Shown: in pieces, positions 10,101 through 21,008 of the stretch
Layout: each line of letters begins with the position of its first letter
Numbering within the stretch: position 1 is the stretch's first letter
NCBI GenBank assembly: GCA_963930775.1
Contig: OZ005692.1
Location: 5,070,135 to 5,134,134, forward strand
Reading direction: 5' to 3'
Length of the DNA stretch: 64,000 nucleotides
Origin: Cliona cf. orientalis
Taxonomy: Eukaryota; Porifera; Demospongiae; Clionaida; Clionaidae
The notes under the pieces: generated by a model
Database searches by the model: none
Seen by the model: only the letters and a program-made list of their open reading frames with translations
What the model was told of the DNA's origin: nothing
Program-made: the position numbers and the translations under genes

Positions 10101-10759
10101 TGAAAATTGTTTATTTGACCAATGCGTGCATGTAGCAGACCAAGTGGTGATTCTGACGATGGGGTTGTTACTACAACGAAGGTTTTGCTGGATACTCGTT
10201 GTATAAGTGATGTACGGCCATCAATAAGGTATGCCTCAAACTCTGCTCGTACAGATGGGGGAAATGGAGCACTGCTGAGCACAGAGCTAGAAAGGACTAT
10301 AGCATGTGTGTTACATGCACTGCTCTGTGATTTTTGTGCTGTCATCACATGTTGACATGTGCCACCTGAATCCGTGCCAGACCTACTTCTCCCATCTTGT
10401 GCAAGTGAACAATCTCTGAAGTGACACCTCCACTGTCCACATGAATAAGTAACAAAACATCTGCAGAATAACATTGTAACTTCCCATGCATCGATTGCGG
10501 TATGATATTGTATGAGTTACACTTACCTATAGTCTGGTCCCTGGTCTCTAACTCTTACGGAATAGATTTGACTACCTGGTGGCAGGATTTTACTGGACAG
10601 CAGAGAAGAAACATTGATGTTAGCTTCAGGTGAAACTGTGGGTGTGAGCCTTGCTTTCTTTGTCAATGGACTACTGCATCCCTTACACTGAAGCGCTCTG
10701 TTTCCATTGCTATGGCCACAACTCCGACAAATGGAAGAGCCCCTCTTTTTCAATGACAT
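7135..10759 (-). pseudogene. Decayed HMGXB3-like / KDZ-related transposase-derived gene
   Basis: Reading right to left, exons are about 10759-10527, 10460-9952, 9892-9821, 9749-9678, 9613-9447, 9374-9174, 9115-8797, 8736-8392, 7692-7477 and 7440-7135; most junctions keep phase. The protein opens with a four-Cys zinc ribbon (CRSCGHSN, CKGC). A SWIM-like cluster follows (FQCTCHKSK, KRCIHYYLFLWA), then KAWLLSKKGFQQVEVFVKMC, ISNKLLVTLDILFEMREH, AICGICGVCP with GDGNAKNC, and a SAP-like LDSVSIAQLKEICDLVRIP. The last blocks are HWPLAYAVDMTCDVVAHMEV and RLQSSNQQNIYHYFIYN. From memory this block order is that of the transposon-derived region of HMGXB3-type proteins. Damage: a one-base loss near 8898 changes frame before AICGICG, and in-frame TAA and TGA codons at 7447-7449 and 7441-7443 separate the last two exons. 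A MITE sits in the intron at 7778-8226. Confidence 0.72.
7778..8226. mobile_element. 449-bp MITE, AGAGGAGGTTGGACA family (copy 2)
   Basis: This is the inverted near-identical partner of 4284-4732, of identical length, with a 9-bp direct repeat cttccctcc at 7769-7777 and 8227-8235. It sits in an intron of the HMGXB3-like pseudogene, so it does not by itself break the coding sequence. Confidence 0.86.
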
Positions 10760-10774
10760 CTCGAGGACAGTATG

Positions 10775-10885
10775 TTTAACGCATGCGCGCAGACTTAGTT
10801 TCCTGGGTAACGTAACTAAGCGATTGCGCAAGCGCATCGTGTTACCCATAAAGCGCGCGAACCTTAAACGCATGCGCAGAATCAG
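10775..10885. promoter_or_regulatory. NRF-1-like site cluster, probable bidirectional promoter
   Basis: CGCATGCGCG (10781-10790), an imperfect TGCGCAAGCGCA (about 10825), and CGCATGCGCA (10869-10878) lie directly upstream of the minus-strand HMGXB3-like start at 10759. Before insertion of the 10922-21072 element this DNA would have been about 340 bp from the ATPase start on the other strand, so it may have served both genes. Confidence 0.5.
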
Positions 10886-10944
10886 TTTCCAAGGCTACCG
10901 TTCCCTGTTCAAACCTTACCCATAAGGGTGCAGGATTGGATCAA

Positions 10945-11560
10945 TATATCAAATATACTCAGTTATATTTAAATTATGCATATATTTGTCTAAGTTGCAG
11001 AATAACTCACTATTAATATAGCTACTCTATACAATCTAACTCTATATAATAGTGTATATTATATACTTGGAGAATTTGTACCAATACGGATTAATAATTA
11101 TTTTGCATACTAATAATAATTAAATTAATTTTTATACTATGATTATGCAGTGTTATACTGTATAAAGTCTAACTGTTCATTCTATAGTGCATAATAATAA
11201 TATTATTATTTGTACCAATATTGAACTATTATGACATTGTATAACTTGCATAATTTGCATAATTATACAATCCTTATACTATGACTATGCAATTTTATAC
11301 TGAATAAAATCTAACTGTATAGTGTATAATTGTGTATACGTACTGAACTGCCATGCATTGTGTATATTAATTTATACTATGATTATGCAATAATAATATT
11401 TGTACCGATACTGAACTATTATGACATTGTATAACTTGCATAATTTGCATAATTATACAATCCTTATACTGTGACTATATGCAATTTTATACTGTATAAA
11501 ATCTAACTGTATAGTGTATAATTGTGTATACTGAACTGCCATTGTGTATAATGGACGTGA
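10945..11560. repeat. Left AT-rich subterminal repeats of the KDZ element
   Basis: Diverged units recur with phrases such as ttgcataatttgcataatta, atactatgactatgcaattt and atctaactgtatagtgtata. Related phrases, reversed, appear in the right-hand repeats at 17660-18330. No coding potential is seen. Confidence 0.6.
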
Positions 11561-11778
11561 ATTTCCCACGCGTATACACACAATTAAATTTATATATATA
11601 GCTACCTCTACTGTTAATACCATAATTACATCCATAGAATACCATGTACACTTTCTGTATAGTGGGATGTTCAATAAATTTAATCATGCATGCATGCACC
11701 AGTCTTGGCACTGTCTAGAGTATCAAACATAAGGCAGACTTAGTGCATAGTACAAGCACAAATGCATGCATACATAAT

Positions 11779-12110
11779 AGGTTTAGTCACATGTCCGGAA
11801 TGTCAAACATTATTAAATTTTTAGTGCACAAACGTAATAAAGAATTAAGGTATTAGGTTTAGTCACATGTCCATAGTGTCAAACGTTATTTTAGTGCACA
11901 AACGTAATAAAGAATTAAGGTACTAGGTTTAGTCACATGTCCATAGTGTCAAACGCTATTTTAGTGCACAAACGTAATAAAGAATTAAGGTCTTAGGTTT
12001 AGTCACATGCATGTCCATAGTGTCAAACGTTATTTTAGTGCACAAACATAATAAAGAATTAAGGTATTAGTATAGGTTTAGTCACGTGTCCAGCGTGTCA
12101 AACATTTATA
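11779..12110. repeat. Tandem repeat, five units of 70-78 bp
   Basis: Units start with ggtttagtcacatgtcc at about 11779, 11855, 11925, 11995 and 12073, and share gtgcacaaacgtaataaaga. The array lies just past the 3' end of the KDZ transposase gene, inside the element. Confidence 0.9.
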
Positions 12111-12231
12111 TAGCAACATTATTCTAAGAGTGCATGTTATGTCATTGTTGTAGCAGCTATTGGGTCACACCAGGTGCATTACTTGGATCTATACAAACTA
12201 TTGCCAAACTGATATCCGTGCCGATGTGGTA

Positions 12232-14274
12232 CTAGTGGCCAGCCAGCTTCAAGTGGGACTCCTTAAAGGTGTTGTGCAAGTCTATCATAGTGTGGAGGAA
12301 AAAGTTAAACCTGTGTTGTTTCATATTTCTGAGTATAGTTTTGTATTTATTCAACCATTTGAACGACTGTTCCGCACATTCAGTGTTGGCATCTCTGATT
12401 TCTTTGAAATCACTGTGCAGTGGATGGTACCGCCCCCTCTCAGCGTCATCATCACTAGGAGGCTTGCAGCATTGCTCAGTGTGACCCTCTACGTGAAATC
12501 TATCTACTAAAAACTTCACATTCTTGAGCAAAAAACTGGCAAGGTAAGCTCCTTTACGTTGGAGATTGCACAGAAATGGATGTAAATCACAGCTCCTATC
12601 ATAGGCCACATACTTCAACCGATCTATATCCCTTCCATGTCCAAATGTAAATGCCAGAAAGATGTACATCTGTGTCGGTGACTCACAAGTGAACATTTCA
12701 GAAAAGTTCACAACAATACCACAGGGTCTGACTGCGGCAACAACTCCAGCGGTCCTATCATAAAATCTGTTCACCCTTTTTGGTTTGCGACATCCCACCA
12801 AAAGGTCATCACTATCAGAGTCAGGAAGTGATCCAATCATTGACAGGGACTGTGAAGATCCTGAACCGATGCCAAGCAATCGCAGTGGAATTTGCACACG
12901 CAATGTCAAATGATCATCCAAGTCACCATTCATTGTGGTCAGACTGAGATGCTGATGAATGGAGCAGTACTTGGATGACAATTGATGCTTTCCACCTGTG
13001 ATTGGTGACCTTGAGCAACACTGCACCAGATTAATGTGGTTCACTGGACACTTTGTCTTCTCTTTTGGTGCTGCACACATGGCTCTTGTGAGCTTTTCAT
13101 TTCCGTCGATGGTAACCATCCCTTCTTTACAGCCTGGCACATTGCACTCATGCTGAACCCATTTAGGTGGCGACGACTGGATTATCAGCATTATTGTCTG
13201 ACAGAGATGCTCAATGTCCCTCCTATTGCCAGCTGTACACCTCGAGAAATCTTGAGATGACAGCAGCTTGAGCTCAGCAAATGTGCATACTAGTCGGTAA
13301 ATAAACCAACCATCCTCCAACCTTGTCACATTGAGTTCCCAATCTTGGGCATCAGGATGTCTTGAAGTATTGCTACGTCGAAAGTTTGATGCAAACTCCC
13401 TCAATCTCACTTGATCTTCAGGACCATGAACAGCATTGTAGACCAAAGCTTGGCTCTCAAATGTGGATGCACTGAATGTGAGCTGCATTGTCAACTGCTT
13501 CATGAGCTCAACTTCAAAAACTGTGTGTGTGGTGATTTGAACGTATTGGGTACTGGGAGAAATCTCATAGAATATCTGCTTTCCATCCACTGTTTCGTAG
13601 TAGCTGTGGTAATATTTTGTCGAGCATTCTCTACAGTGGCCACTAAAGCAGGCTGCTACGTATGTACCACTGGTTGTGTAGACTACAGGATGTGATGGAC
13701 GATTTCTGTAAATAGATTGTATGTAACTTGATCATTATCAGACTCAAAGGAAAAGTTTCAAATTGTTGCGAGTGCAACTTGATATTAATTAATAATTATT
13801 ATTCCAGCTATTTTCCAATACTATACGTATGTCTCTACAAATGAGCATGACTCCCGCAATACACCTTCACAATTACGTACTATTTAAACTAACTTACTTC
13901 AAATAAACAGCCTTTGCACAACAATTAAGCATGTGAGGTAGAAGCACCACTGGCTTGAACGCTGACAGGGATGGATCAGAAAAAGCAACGCTTGCTTGAT
14001 ATTCAGCATAACTCAGTAACTCAGGATGACAAGTGGAAATGAGTCCAAATGAATTCTTGCACATATCCGGAGTACAATGAAACACAGTAGGCTTAGCAGA
14101 GCTTTGAACGCCGAGAATCAGCAATGGAGCCGTGGCCTTGGACACCACTGGTACACATTTAGCAACGAATTCTGCGATTAAGTGCCATCTCAACGGAGTT
14201 TTCAGAGGAAAATGCTTTTCAGCATGCACTAAGGCTGCAGTTTGAACAAAGGAAATCTTCACCGAACGAAACAT
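12232..14274 (-). CDS. KDZ-type transposase with CxC cysteine cluster
   Basis: Two exons, 14274-13898 and 13705-12232, join in phase (TTG AA | A AAT) to give 616 residues with no stops. The donor is GTAAGT and the acceptor is TTTACAG. Around residues 127-165 lies NRPSHPVVYTTSGTYVA with a GHCRECSTKYYH cysteine pair, resembling the CxC domains linked to Kyakuja/Dileera/Zisupton transposases. A second Cys/His set follows (CNVPGC, CCS, KYCSIHQH). The catalytic region has FYDRTAGVVAAVRPCGIVV, VAYDRSCDLHPF, FLVDRFHVEGHTEQCC (Asp about 527) and NTECAEQSFKWL (Glu about 568), fitting a D-D-E triad. It is divergent from 14669-15373 across a 395-bp spacer containing NRF-1-like palindromes. The family cuts and pastes DNA with TIRs and about 8-bp duplications. 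All motifs are intact. Confidence 0.85.
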
Positions 14275-14334
14275 CGTCGAAAGAATAGCACGGCAATACC
14301 ATCTAACATTAAATTTTACGGAGTCATGGCAACA

Positions 14335-14400
14335 TTTTGGCGCATGCGCAACTATTAGGAGGCCAACGTCATGCGCATTGCGCAAGCGCATTAGACACCG
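14335..14400. promoter_or_regulatory. NRF-1-like sites between divergent genes
   Basis: CGCATGCGCA at 14341-14350 and, about 30 bp on, ATGCGCATTGCGCAAGCGCA (about 14371-14390) lie 60-115 bp upstream of the KDZ transposase start and about 280 bp upstream of the divergent gene. They are probable promoter elements, possibly shared. Confidence 0.5.
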
Positions 14401-14668
14401 TACAAACAGCTGTCTGCTTTTGAATCTTAGTCCTACTCCGTTTGTGTTGTTCAAAGCCTCCTCTGAAGCTAGAGTGCATCAAAGGTTCATCCTTTTAGTG
14501 AGTGCTTGTTAATATTATTGTTATTGTTATGATAGCTAGACAGATTATTATCAAAAGTGATCAGTTCCACTGGCATAATATATATTTAATACTGTGGCCT
14601 AAGTTAGCTACATGCCCATCATCAGTACAGAGTGACATTATAGTGTTTGATTTTACAGCTGAAATGCA

Positions 14669-15373
14669 ATGGAAGTAGATGATGACTATTCATATGACGA
14701 TGACATAATTGATGAGCTCCTTGCCACTGTACCTGCTACTATGTTTGATAGCAGGACCTACTACTATATGCGCTATCCTGGAGTCAATATCACATACAAC
14801 AGAGCCAAATTCCAGCACACCATATCTCTTGGGTTCATTAACACTCCTACACCAGTTTATGTCGCAGGATTTGATGAGTCTATGCTTCTCACATGGGTTG
14901 GACTGGAATGTTCCATCAGGAGATATGTAGCTACATCATACACAATTAACCTCAATGTAGTGGATGGAACCAATCCCTACAAAAATACACACAACACCGT
15001 GTTTACCTACGTCAAAGTGCCACCCCAAGTCAGCAGATATGAACCTTCATATGTACATCGCATAGTTGTATACGACAGAATTGACACTGGACAGGATGTA
15101 CATGTGCGAATTCACAAAGGATTCAACATTGAATTAACAGTATCATTTGCAAACTGGGAGGAGTCATCCTTGGTGGATGCCAAAGTTGTTCTAAAGGTGC
15201 AACATCCATCAAGAATTGGAGGAGCACAAGACTACCCAAGCTGGGATAGAAGTTCTCTCGATCGCACCTTTAATAGGAAAAAAATTAAATCGTATAAAGC
15301 ATTCGATAAGTGTCTTACAAGGGGACAATGCATTGTACTATTGAAACAATTGCACTGTATTACTATTGCTTAG
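14669..15373 (+). CDS. Unknown 234-residue protein of the KDZ element
   Basis: I do not recognise this protein. It begins with an acidic stretch (MEVDDDYSYDDDIIDEL) and is then rich in alternating hydrophobic and polar residues typical of beta strands: ISLGFINTPTPVYVAGF, TYVKVPPQVSRYEPSYVHRI and KGFNIELTVSFANWEES. The C-terminus is basic and then ends in a Cys-containing tail. No signal peptide or membrane span is evident. A probable 5' UTR intron acceptor (TTTTACAG) sits about 10 bp before the ATG. It is divergent from the transposase and followed by the DUF3987-like gene in the same orientation, with 481 bp between. It could be a structural or accessory protein of the transposon, which is inference only. 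Confidence 0.7.
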   Translation: MEVDDDYSYDDDIIDELLATVPATMFDSRTYYYMRYPGVNITYNRAKFQHTISLGFINTPTPVYVAGFDESMLLTWVGLECSIRRYVATSYTINLNVVDGTNPYKNTHNTVFTYVKVPPQVSRYEPSYVHRIVVYDRIDTGQDVHVRIHKGFNIELTVSFANWEESSLVDAKVVLKVQHPSRIGGAQDYPSWDRSSLDRTFNRKKIKSYKAFDKCLTRGQCIVLLKQLHCITIA

Positions 15374-15459
15374 ACGAAGGTTGTAGGTCTAGTACAACAA
15401 CTACATGCCCCATAATAACTCTGTATACTTGATTATGTATCAACATTCATCCGCTGGCG

Positions 15460-15610
15460 CCAAAACACTCGCGCGCACGCGCATTGGCGCTCGCTATCAG
15501 ATTATTGATTAAGAATGGTACACGCCTTATGTACAACTAGAACGTGAACTCAACGTGCACAACATGAATATGCATGTGATGTGCATGCGCATAATCCTTT
15601 AGCGCGCGCA
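15460..15610. promoter_or_regulatory. GC-rich promoter-like block before the DUF3987-like gene
   Basis: cgcgcgcacgcgcattggcg (about 15470-15489) and ATGCGCAT (about 15585) precede the gene at 15855. A CAG acceptor just before its ATG suggests a spliced 5' leader. This is a weak to moderate call. Confidence 0.35.
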
Positions 15611-15854
15611 AATTGAAACAGTACATGCTACTTGATGCTACAGAGTGAAGCAGCTGCCCTGAAGTAGCACCCAGTGCAGGTTGAGTGAGTAGCCTGGCAG
15701 TCTTTTGTTTGTCTAAACCACTACTTTCACGCAGTTCCAAAGGTAAGACCATACACCTTAAAGAATTAGAATCAATATCACAGTAAACGTACATCACAAG
15801 TACTATAACTTTCATGGCTACCAATCACTTTTCTAATACAGTTACAAACTAGCC

Positions 15855-17360
15855 ATGTCCCTCAGCAAAATTTCATCTGGTGAGGTTAACACAAGGTTAC
15901 AAAAAGCTCAAACTAATCGCTCATTTGCCATTTCAACTGAATTCTTCAGTGAACAACTAGTCAAGCTAATTCATGCACATTCGAATGCAATTGGAGTACC
16001 ACCCGAGTTCATCCTTTGGCCACTTCTCACAACGACAGCATCATTGATGGGAACAAATGCTTCGATAAAGATCAATGACGAATGGCTTGAACCAAGCATC
16101 ATTTGGTTCGTGATTGCTGCCAAAAAGGGAGAGAAGAAAACAGCTGCCCTCAAACGCATCCGAAAGCCAATTGAAGAGCTACAGAAGAGGCTCCATAACG
16201 AGTGGGAAAATGATGAGACAGAAATGAAGCCGAGTCAGCCACCGCAGCTCATTGTGGATCATTTCAGTTTTGAAGAATTGCACTCAATCATGTGCCGAAA
16301 TCGCTGCCAGATACTTGGTCTGTTTGATGAGATGAGCAGTTTCTATGGCCAGCTTGACTTGTACAAGCACTCGTCAACTGTCGATCGAAAAACACTTCTC
16401 ACACTCAATGGAGGAGGATCCTGGGCAAGGAATTTCAAATCATACAGTGCCAATATGGAGAAAACTGCCTTCAATGTGACAGGATTCATCCAGCCAGCAT
16501 TTGTGTATGAAATGCTCAATCTTGTTCCAGATGCTGACGGTCTCAACGACAGGCAGCTATTTGACTTTCCACCAGAGCGCGAGTTGCTTCTGGATGATCT
16601 TGAGGTTCCTATGCCTCCAGACACTCCAGATTTGTTGCAGACCTTTCTTGCTGTGTATGATAACCACCACGATCGTCAGGCATACACACTGGAGGGAGAT
16701 GCATACGCCAAGTTTCGGCAAACTCATGACAGGTTGGTCCATGAGAAGTTGCGCTCCAAAAATGAAGACGTGCAGGGGATCCTATCCAAGGCTCGTGGAT
16801 ATTGCGCGAGGATAGCAATGGTGATCCATGCTCTTGAACAAGCACTGCAGACACATCAAGATACTTCAGATCCATGGAACTCTATAGTATCCATCAAAGC
16901 AGTGCAAGCAGCATCAGCAATCATCCATCACTTCAACCACCAGAAGTTCATCATGCTGGGACTCAGTGATGGTGAAAGTCTTCTCCAGGACACCCTCTCA
17001 TCTCGTGTTAGCCGGTTGTTGTGTGTGAGTTGGAAAACCAGCGATGGGACCATCACACCTTCTGAGATTAGCCAAAAACACCTTTGTGAGAAGGTTGGCC
17101 AGAGCTACCCATGTGCTAAAGCAGTCGAGCTGCTTAAGGAGGCAGAGTTGATGGGATTTGGCACAATCGAGGAGGTAACTCCTCCAAACAGGCGAAAGAG
17201 TGTTGTCTTCAAGAAACGACCATATTGTGACCTATCAGAGGAATGTCAAACACAACTCAAACGGGCGAAGATATCCGAAGGCGAGTATTCATCGTCATTC
17301 ACAGCCACAACAGGACAGAATCGTCTCAATCCCCAGAACTCAACTGGATTGGAGGAGTAG
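15855..17360 (+). CDS. DUF3987-like P-loop protein of the KDZ element
   Basis: 501 residues in one exon. The fold pattern matches bacterial DUF3987 proteins, helicase-like P-loop proteins of phage and plasmid primase loci, in this order. A helical lead-in precedes a modified P-loop, AAKKGEKKTAALK (about 88-100). Then come VDHFSFEELHSIM (135-146), the Walker-B-like QILGLFDEMSSFYGQLDLYK (152-171), DRKTLLTLNGGGSWARNF (177-194), a sensor-like NVTGFIQPAF (207-216) and DGLNDRQLFDFPP (228-240), which ends in an Arg-finger-like position. The P-loop keeps Lys and Thr but replaces the usual second Gly by Lys, so ATP hydrolysis may be altered. The last 60 residues are Lys/Ser-rich and disordered. It lies 3' of the 234-residue gene in the KDZ element. 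The role is unknown; DNA-remodelling during transposition is one possibility. The DUF3987 call is by motif order, unverified. Confidence 0.72.
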   Translation: MSLSKISSGEVNTRLQKAQTNRSFAISTEFFSEQLVKLIHAHSNAIGVPPEFILWPLLTTTASLMGTNASIKINDEWLEPSIIWFVIAAKKGEKKTAALKRIRKPIEELQKRLHNEWENDETEMKPSQPPQLIVDHFSFEELHSIMCRNRCQILGLFDEMSSFYGQLDLYKHSSTVDRKTLLTLNGGGSWARNFKSYSANMEKTAFNVTGFIQPAFVYEMLNLVPDADGLNDRQLFDFPPERELLLDDLEVPMPPDTPDLLQTFLAVYDNHHDRQAYTLEGDAYAKFRQTHDRLVHEKLRSKNEDVQGILSKARGYCARIAMVIHALEQALQTHQDTSDPWNSIVSIKAVQAASAIIHHFNHQKFIMLGLSDGESLLQDTLSSRVSRLLCVSWKTSDGTITPSEISQKHLCEKVGQSYPCAKAVELLKEAELMGFGTIEEVTPPNRRKSVVFKKRPYCDLSEECQTQLKRAKISEGEYSSSFTATTGQNRLNPQNSTGLEE

Positions 17361-17659
17361 TGGGCGCTAGACCTACATAATACAGCAAAAAGACAGTACA
17401 CACAATCATATTATGATAGTCATTGATGCGCATACATGCACTGACTCAACTATTTACTATTCAGGCTATCTTCGTTCGTATTTTAGTAAATTATAGGCTA
17501 ACCTTGATGCTATGGAATCTATATTAATAAGTACGCATCACTGAGTTACCTTCGACTTGTTGATTCTCAGCTGATTGGAACACCATGCTGTAGTTTACCT
17601 TTGAACTTTGCTCTTTCAACTCTTAATTACATTGCGCATGCGCGATGATGCACGATAGC

Positions 17660-18330
17660 TACACCTATAATATATATAATTATACACAGTGTATAAATAC
17701 CATCTAAAATGGTATAATTATGCACTTTATGCAAATTATACACAATGCTATTACAACCACCAAGAGCCTGGTCAGACTCCAATACTGGATAATAATAATA
17801 AATCATAGTAGCTAGCTATTATTATACAAGATATACACTATACAGTTATACAGTATAATTATACGCAGTGTATAAATACCATCTAAAATGGTATAATTAT
17901 GCACTTTATGCAAATTATACACACTATTATATATGACAACCGAGTTGTAATAACATAAGACAATAATACACAAGTATACATTATACAGATATATAGTATA
18001 ATTATATACAGTGTATAGACACTATCTACAATGGTATAGTTATGCATTTTATGCAAATTATACATACTTTCTAGGAAAAATTAATAGTATAATAATTATT
18101 ATACCTATGAAGTAGCACAAAGTACAGATAATATACAATTATGCAGAGTGTATGTATAGATACTATCTAACAATGGTATAGTTATGGACTTTATCATGCA
18201 ATATAGCTATAGTAGCTACTTCCTTGCAAAAGATGCAGAATATTAAGATTATACAGAGTCTTATAATAGTATTATACTATGACTATACATTTACTAATAT
18301 AGCTATATAATAATAAGATTATATAGTACA
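17660..18330. repeat. Right AT-rich subterminal repeats of the KDZ element
   Basis: About four diverged units carry cagtgtataaataccatct, aaaatggtataattatgcac and tttatgcaaattatac (near 17688, 17865, 18008 and 18148). A GCGCATGCGC palindrome lies just before, at 17634-17643. Minus-strand frames here are low complexity. Confidence 0.7.
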
Positions 18331-18571
18331 ACAAAAAAACAACAATATTAGACATATTATACTGGTCATTTACAGATTGAAATTTTATTATACTACACTG
18401 TTAAAAATAGGGTGTTGTAGTAACACCCCATTCATACAAAAAAGGTGGTGGGGTGCTGTTGCAACACCCCATGCATGAGACAGAGGGGTGCTGACAGTAC
18501 ACCATCAAGGGGTGCTGGACATCAGTTTGTGCGATAGGGGTGGGGCTACCACTCGATTACGTCATCTAAAT

Positions 18572-18694
18572 TAGCGCGCGCATGCGCACTATTTGAGCAG
18601 CTGCTTTTCTGGTTTGAAAATTTCACAAGTCCCTCTTGCGTTGTCGACTGTCATGGCTATCTCAGATGAGCTGGGTGTCTCTTCAACCGTTACA
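18572..18694 (+). other. Possible promoter and first exon inside the nested element
   Basis: The palindrome GCGCATGCGC (18578-18587) lies 65 bp before an ATG at 18653. That ATG opens 14 codons (MAISDELGVSSTVT) ending in phase 0 at a GTAAGT donor (18695). A following segment reading TVLATSILACTT between AG and GTAAGT (about 18872-18907) keeps phase. Further exons meet stops, so coding status is doubtful; it may be a noncoding spliced transcript. Confidence 0.3.
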
Positions 18695-19420
18695 GTAAGT
18701 GAAGTAAGTACTTATTAGCATCAGCATAAGTTAGGTAGGTGCCTTTCAGTACACTCTTGCATGAAGTTTAAGTACTCGAGTGTATTCACAGTAATAAAAG
18801 CCTGTAAGCCTTACACATTAGTCTATATTTAATCTAGTTACGTTGCCTATGCTCTTTGTGGTTGCTGTACAGACTGTACTAGCTACTTCAATCCTAGCCT
18901 GTACCACAGTAAGTGTGTACTACATGCTCCAATTAATGCACACCTGCTATTTGTTCTTAATTGTTGGTTCTCTTTCCAGCCTCTCTCTCACTACCTTTCT
19001 AACAAGACTTAATTTGATGCCAGGTAAGTAGTTTGTGTAATAGTTGTAGGCTTCTCACTCGTTTTCTCTTTCCCTCCATCCCACAAAGAATAAATTACTC
19101 CTTAATACTCTGATAATATGTCTACTGCATAGTGATCGTCTATGTATTTACTCATAGTTATTACTACATCTGCTGATAATGACTTCACATGATACTTCAC
19201 TGTATTGTAAGTTGTTAAGTATCACTGAGTGATTCTCTATCTCTTCTCTCCCTCTCTCTGTCACTTTTCTTCAAGTCCCCCTTACTGGCATGCATACGGG
19301 TCAAGGGGTTGTCGTCATTTTATATTTTTCCACTACAGCTGCTGCTGACTAGTAATGACTTCATATGATAGCTATTTCACTTCACCGTATTGGTAAGCTG
19401 CGTACAGTGTTTCTCTATCT

Positions 19421-19422
<2 letters not shown>

Positions 19423-19452
<30 letters not shown>
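19423..19452. repeat. (CT)n microsatellite
   Basis: An uninterrupted CT dinucleotide run inside the nested CACTG element, followed by CT-rich sequence. Confidence 0.95.
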
Positions 19453-19458
<6 letters not shown>

Positions 19459-20868
19459 CTCTCTCTTCCATGTGTCATTGTCCCGTTATTATGCACAGAA
19501 TTATTTGTGGATCAAGTCAAGTTCTCTCAATACTAGCGGACCGATATTTCTCTTGGAGTCCCTTCTCTGTCACTCATGTCAAACTGGTAAGCACCCACCT
19601 AATGCAAATAGGGTATTCCCATTGTCTAAATAAGCCCAAGGATGTGGTGAGACTGGCTTGCACATACTATATTATACAAGGTCCAAATTACACAGCTACT
19701 TAGTGGCTTATACTAGTACAATCATGGTACTGTGGAGCTTAGCCCATGATGTCACATGCAGTGCCTGTACCACCTTGAACACATGGTACTATCAATACTA
19801 TGCGATAATGATGTCTTAAGTATCGGCTCCCCCCCCCCCCCCCCGAGTAAGGTGCACCACTCAGGGGTGCTTACTACGGTATTTTTATACACTCTATTTC
19901 TCTCTTTCTGATCACAGATGCAAGGCGAAAATATGATGGCTACCTCAAGCTGCTTCGATCATCACATAGGTAAGCAACTGATTATGTATACAACATCAAT
20001 ATGAGAAAATGCCCAAATTATGATCCAAATGGCATACGTCCTCATCTTTGCTTCGCTCGATAGTAGCTCTGATTTGCCCCCAGTTGGTGCGGCTTAGTAT
20101 GACAGGGGCTATCATTACCATGGAAGTGCCCACAATCATCTTAATTACTTCTGTGCGACCCCTCTATTCCTTTCCTCACCCCTTCCTCTTACTAATGCAT
20201 GAATGTGACATTGTACATTCATTTTATGTCTCTGCCATTACTGCCTTTCTTTCTCCTTTGGTGTTGATCACCATCAATCTTTTTCTAGAGACATACTGTG
20301 ACTCAAGTTTCTGTTCTGATTTTGGAAAAAGACAGTATCGTACTACCTAGCTTTTGAATTTATGTCAATTTACCTGATACAGCATTACATTGCTATCAAT
20401 TTTGTATGCAAAGAATATTGATTTTGTGCCCAAAACTGTATACCCCCTTGGCTGGACTGATGGGTGCATGCACCACTCCCTAGTTAGTGCTACTATAACA
20501 CCTTTATTAGCACCCCAGGGGTGTCATAACTACACCTTTAGTAACACCCAAAGGGTGTCATTTTTAAACATTAGCTGGAGCACCCCAAAAGGTGTTACTG
20601 TAGCACCCAATTTTTAACAGTGTATATATTATACATATAATAAACATAACTATGTACTAATTCTATTTAGATCCTACTTGTAACAAATACAGTGATCTGA
20701 TTGGTTGAATTGCAGTATCTATCCTTCATAAAAAACCTTGTAAGCCCCATAAAAAACCTTGTAAGCTCCATAAAAAACCTGGTAAATTTTGTTTGCCTAT
20801 GGCTAGTTTGTTGCTAGGCAATTGTTTATATACAAAGCTATTGGGCATTGTTGCTAGGATCTAAAGTA

Positions 20869-21008
20869 GTTAGACACTGTTTAGTCGGTTTCTACGTGAT
20901 TTAGAAGACCTCATGCAGGGCTCAGTAGAACCCTCGCTTCGCTCGGGATTCTACACAGAGCCCTTCGGTCTTCTAAATCACGTAGAAACCTCCTAAACAG
21001 TGTCTAAC
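20869..21008. repeat. 140-bp foldback near the right end of the KDZ element
   Basis: Arms begin gttagacactgtttag and pair over about 45 bp, including ggtttctacgtgatttagaa, around a loop rich in cttcgctcggga. It resembles a small foldback MITE inserted 40 bp inside the right TIR. Confidence 0.85.

Larger units (their letters stand above)
18396..20622. mobile_element. 2.2-kb CACTG-ended element nested in the KDZ element
   Basis: Termini are CACTGTTAAAAATAGGGTG on the left and, reversed, CACTGTTAAAAATTGGGTG on the right, with TA at 18394-18395 and 20623-20624. Subterminal regions hold many GGGGTGNTG / CACCCC repeats in both orientations, as in EnSpm/CACTA elements. No transposase is seen, so it is non-autonomous. 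It contains a (CT)n tract (19423-19452) and several exon-like pieces with GTAAG donors. Confidence 0.75.
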
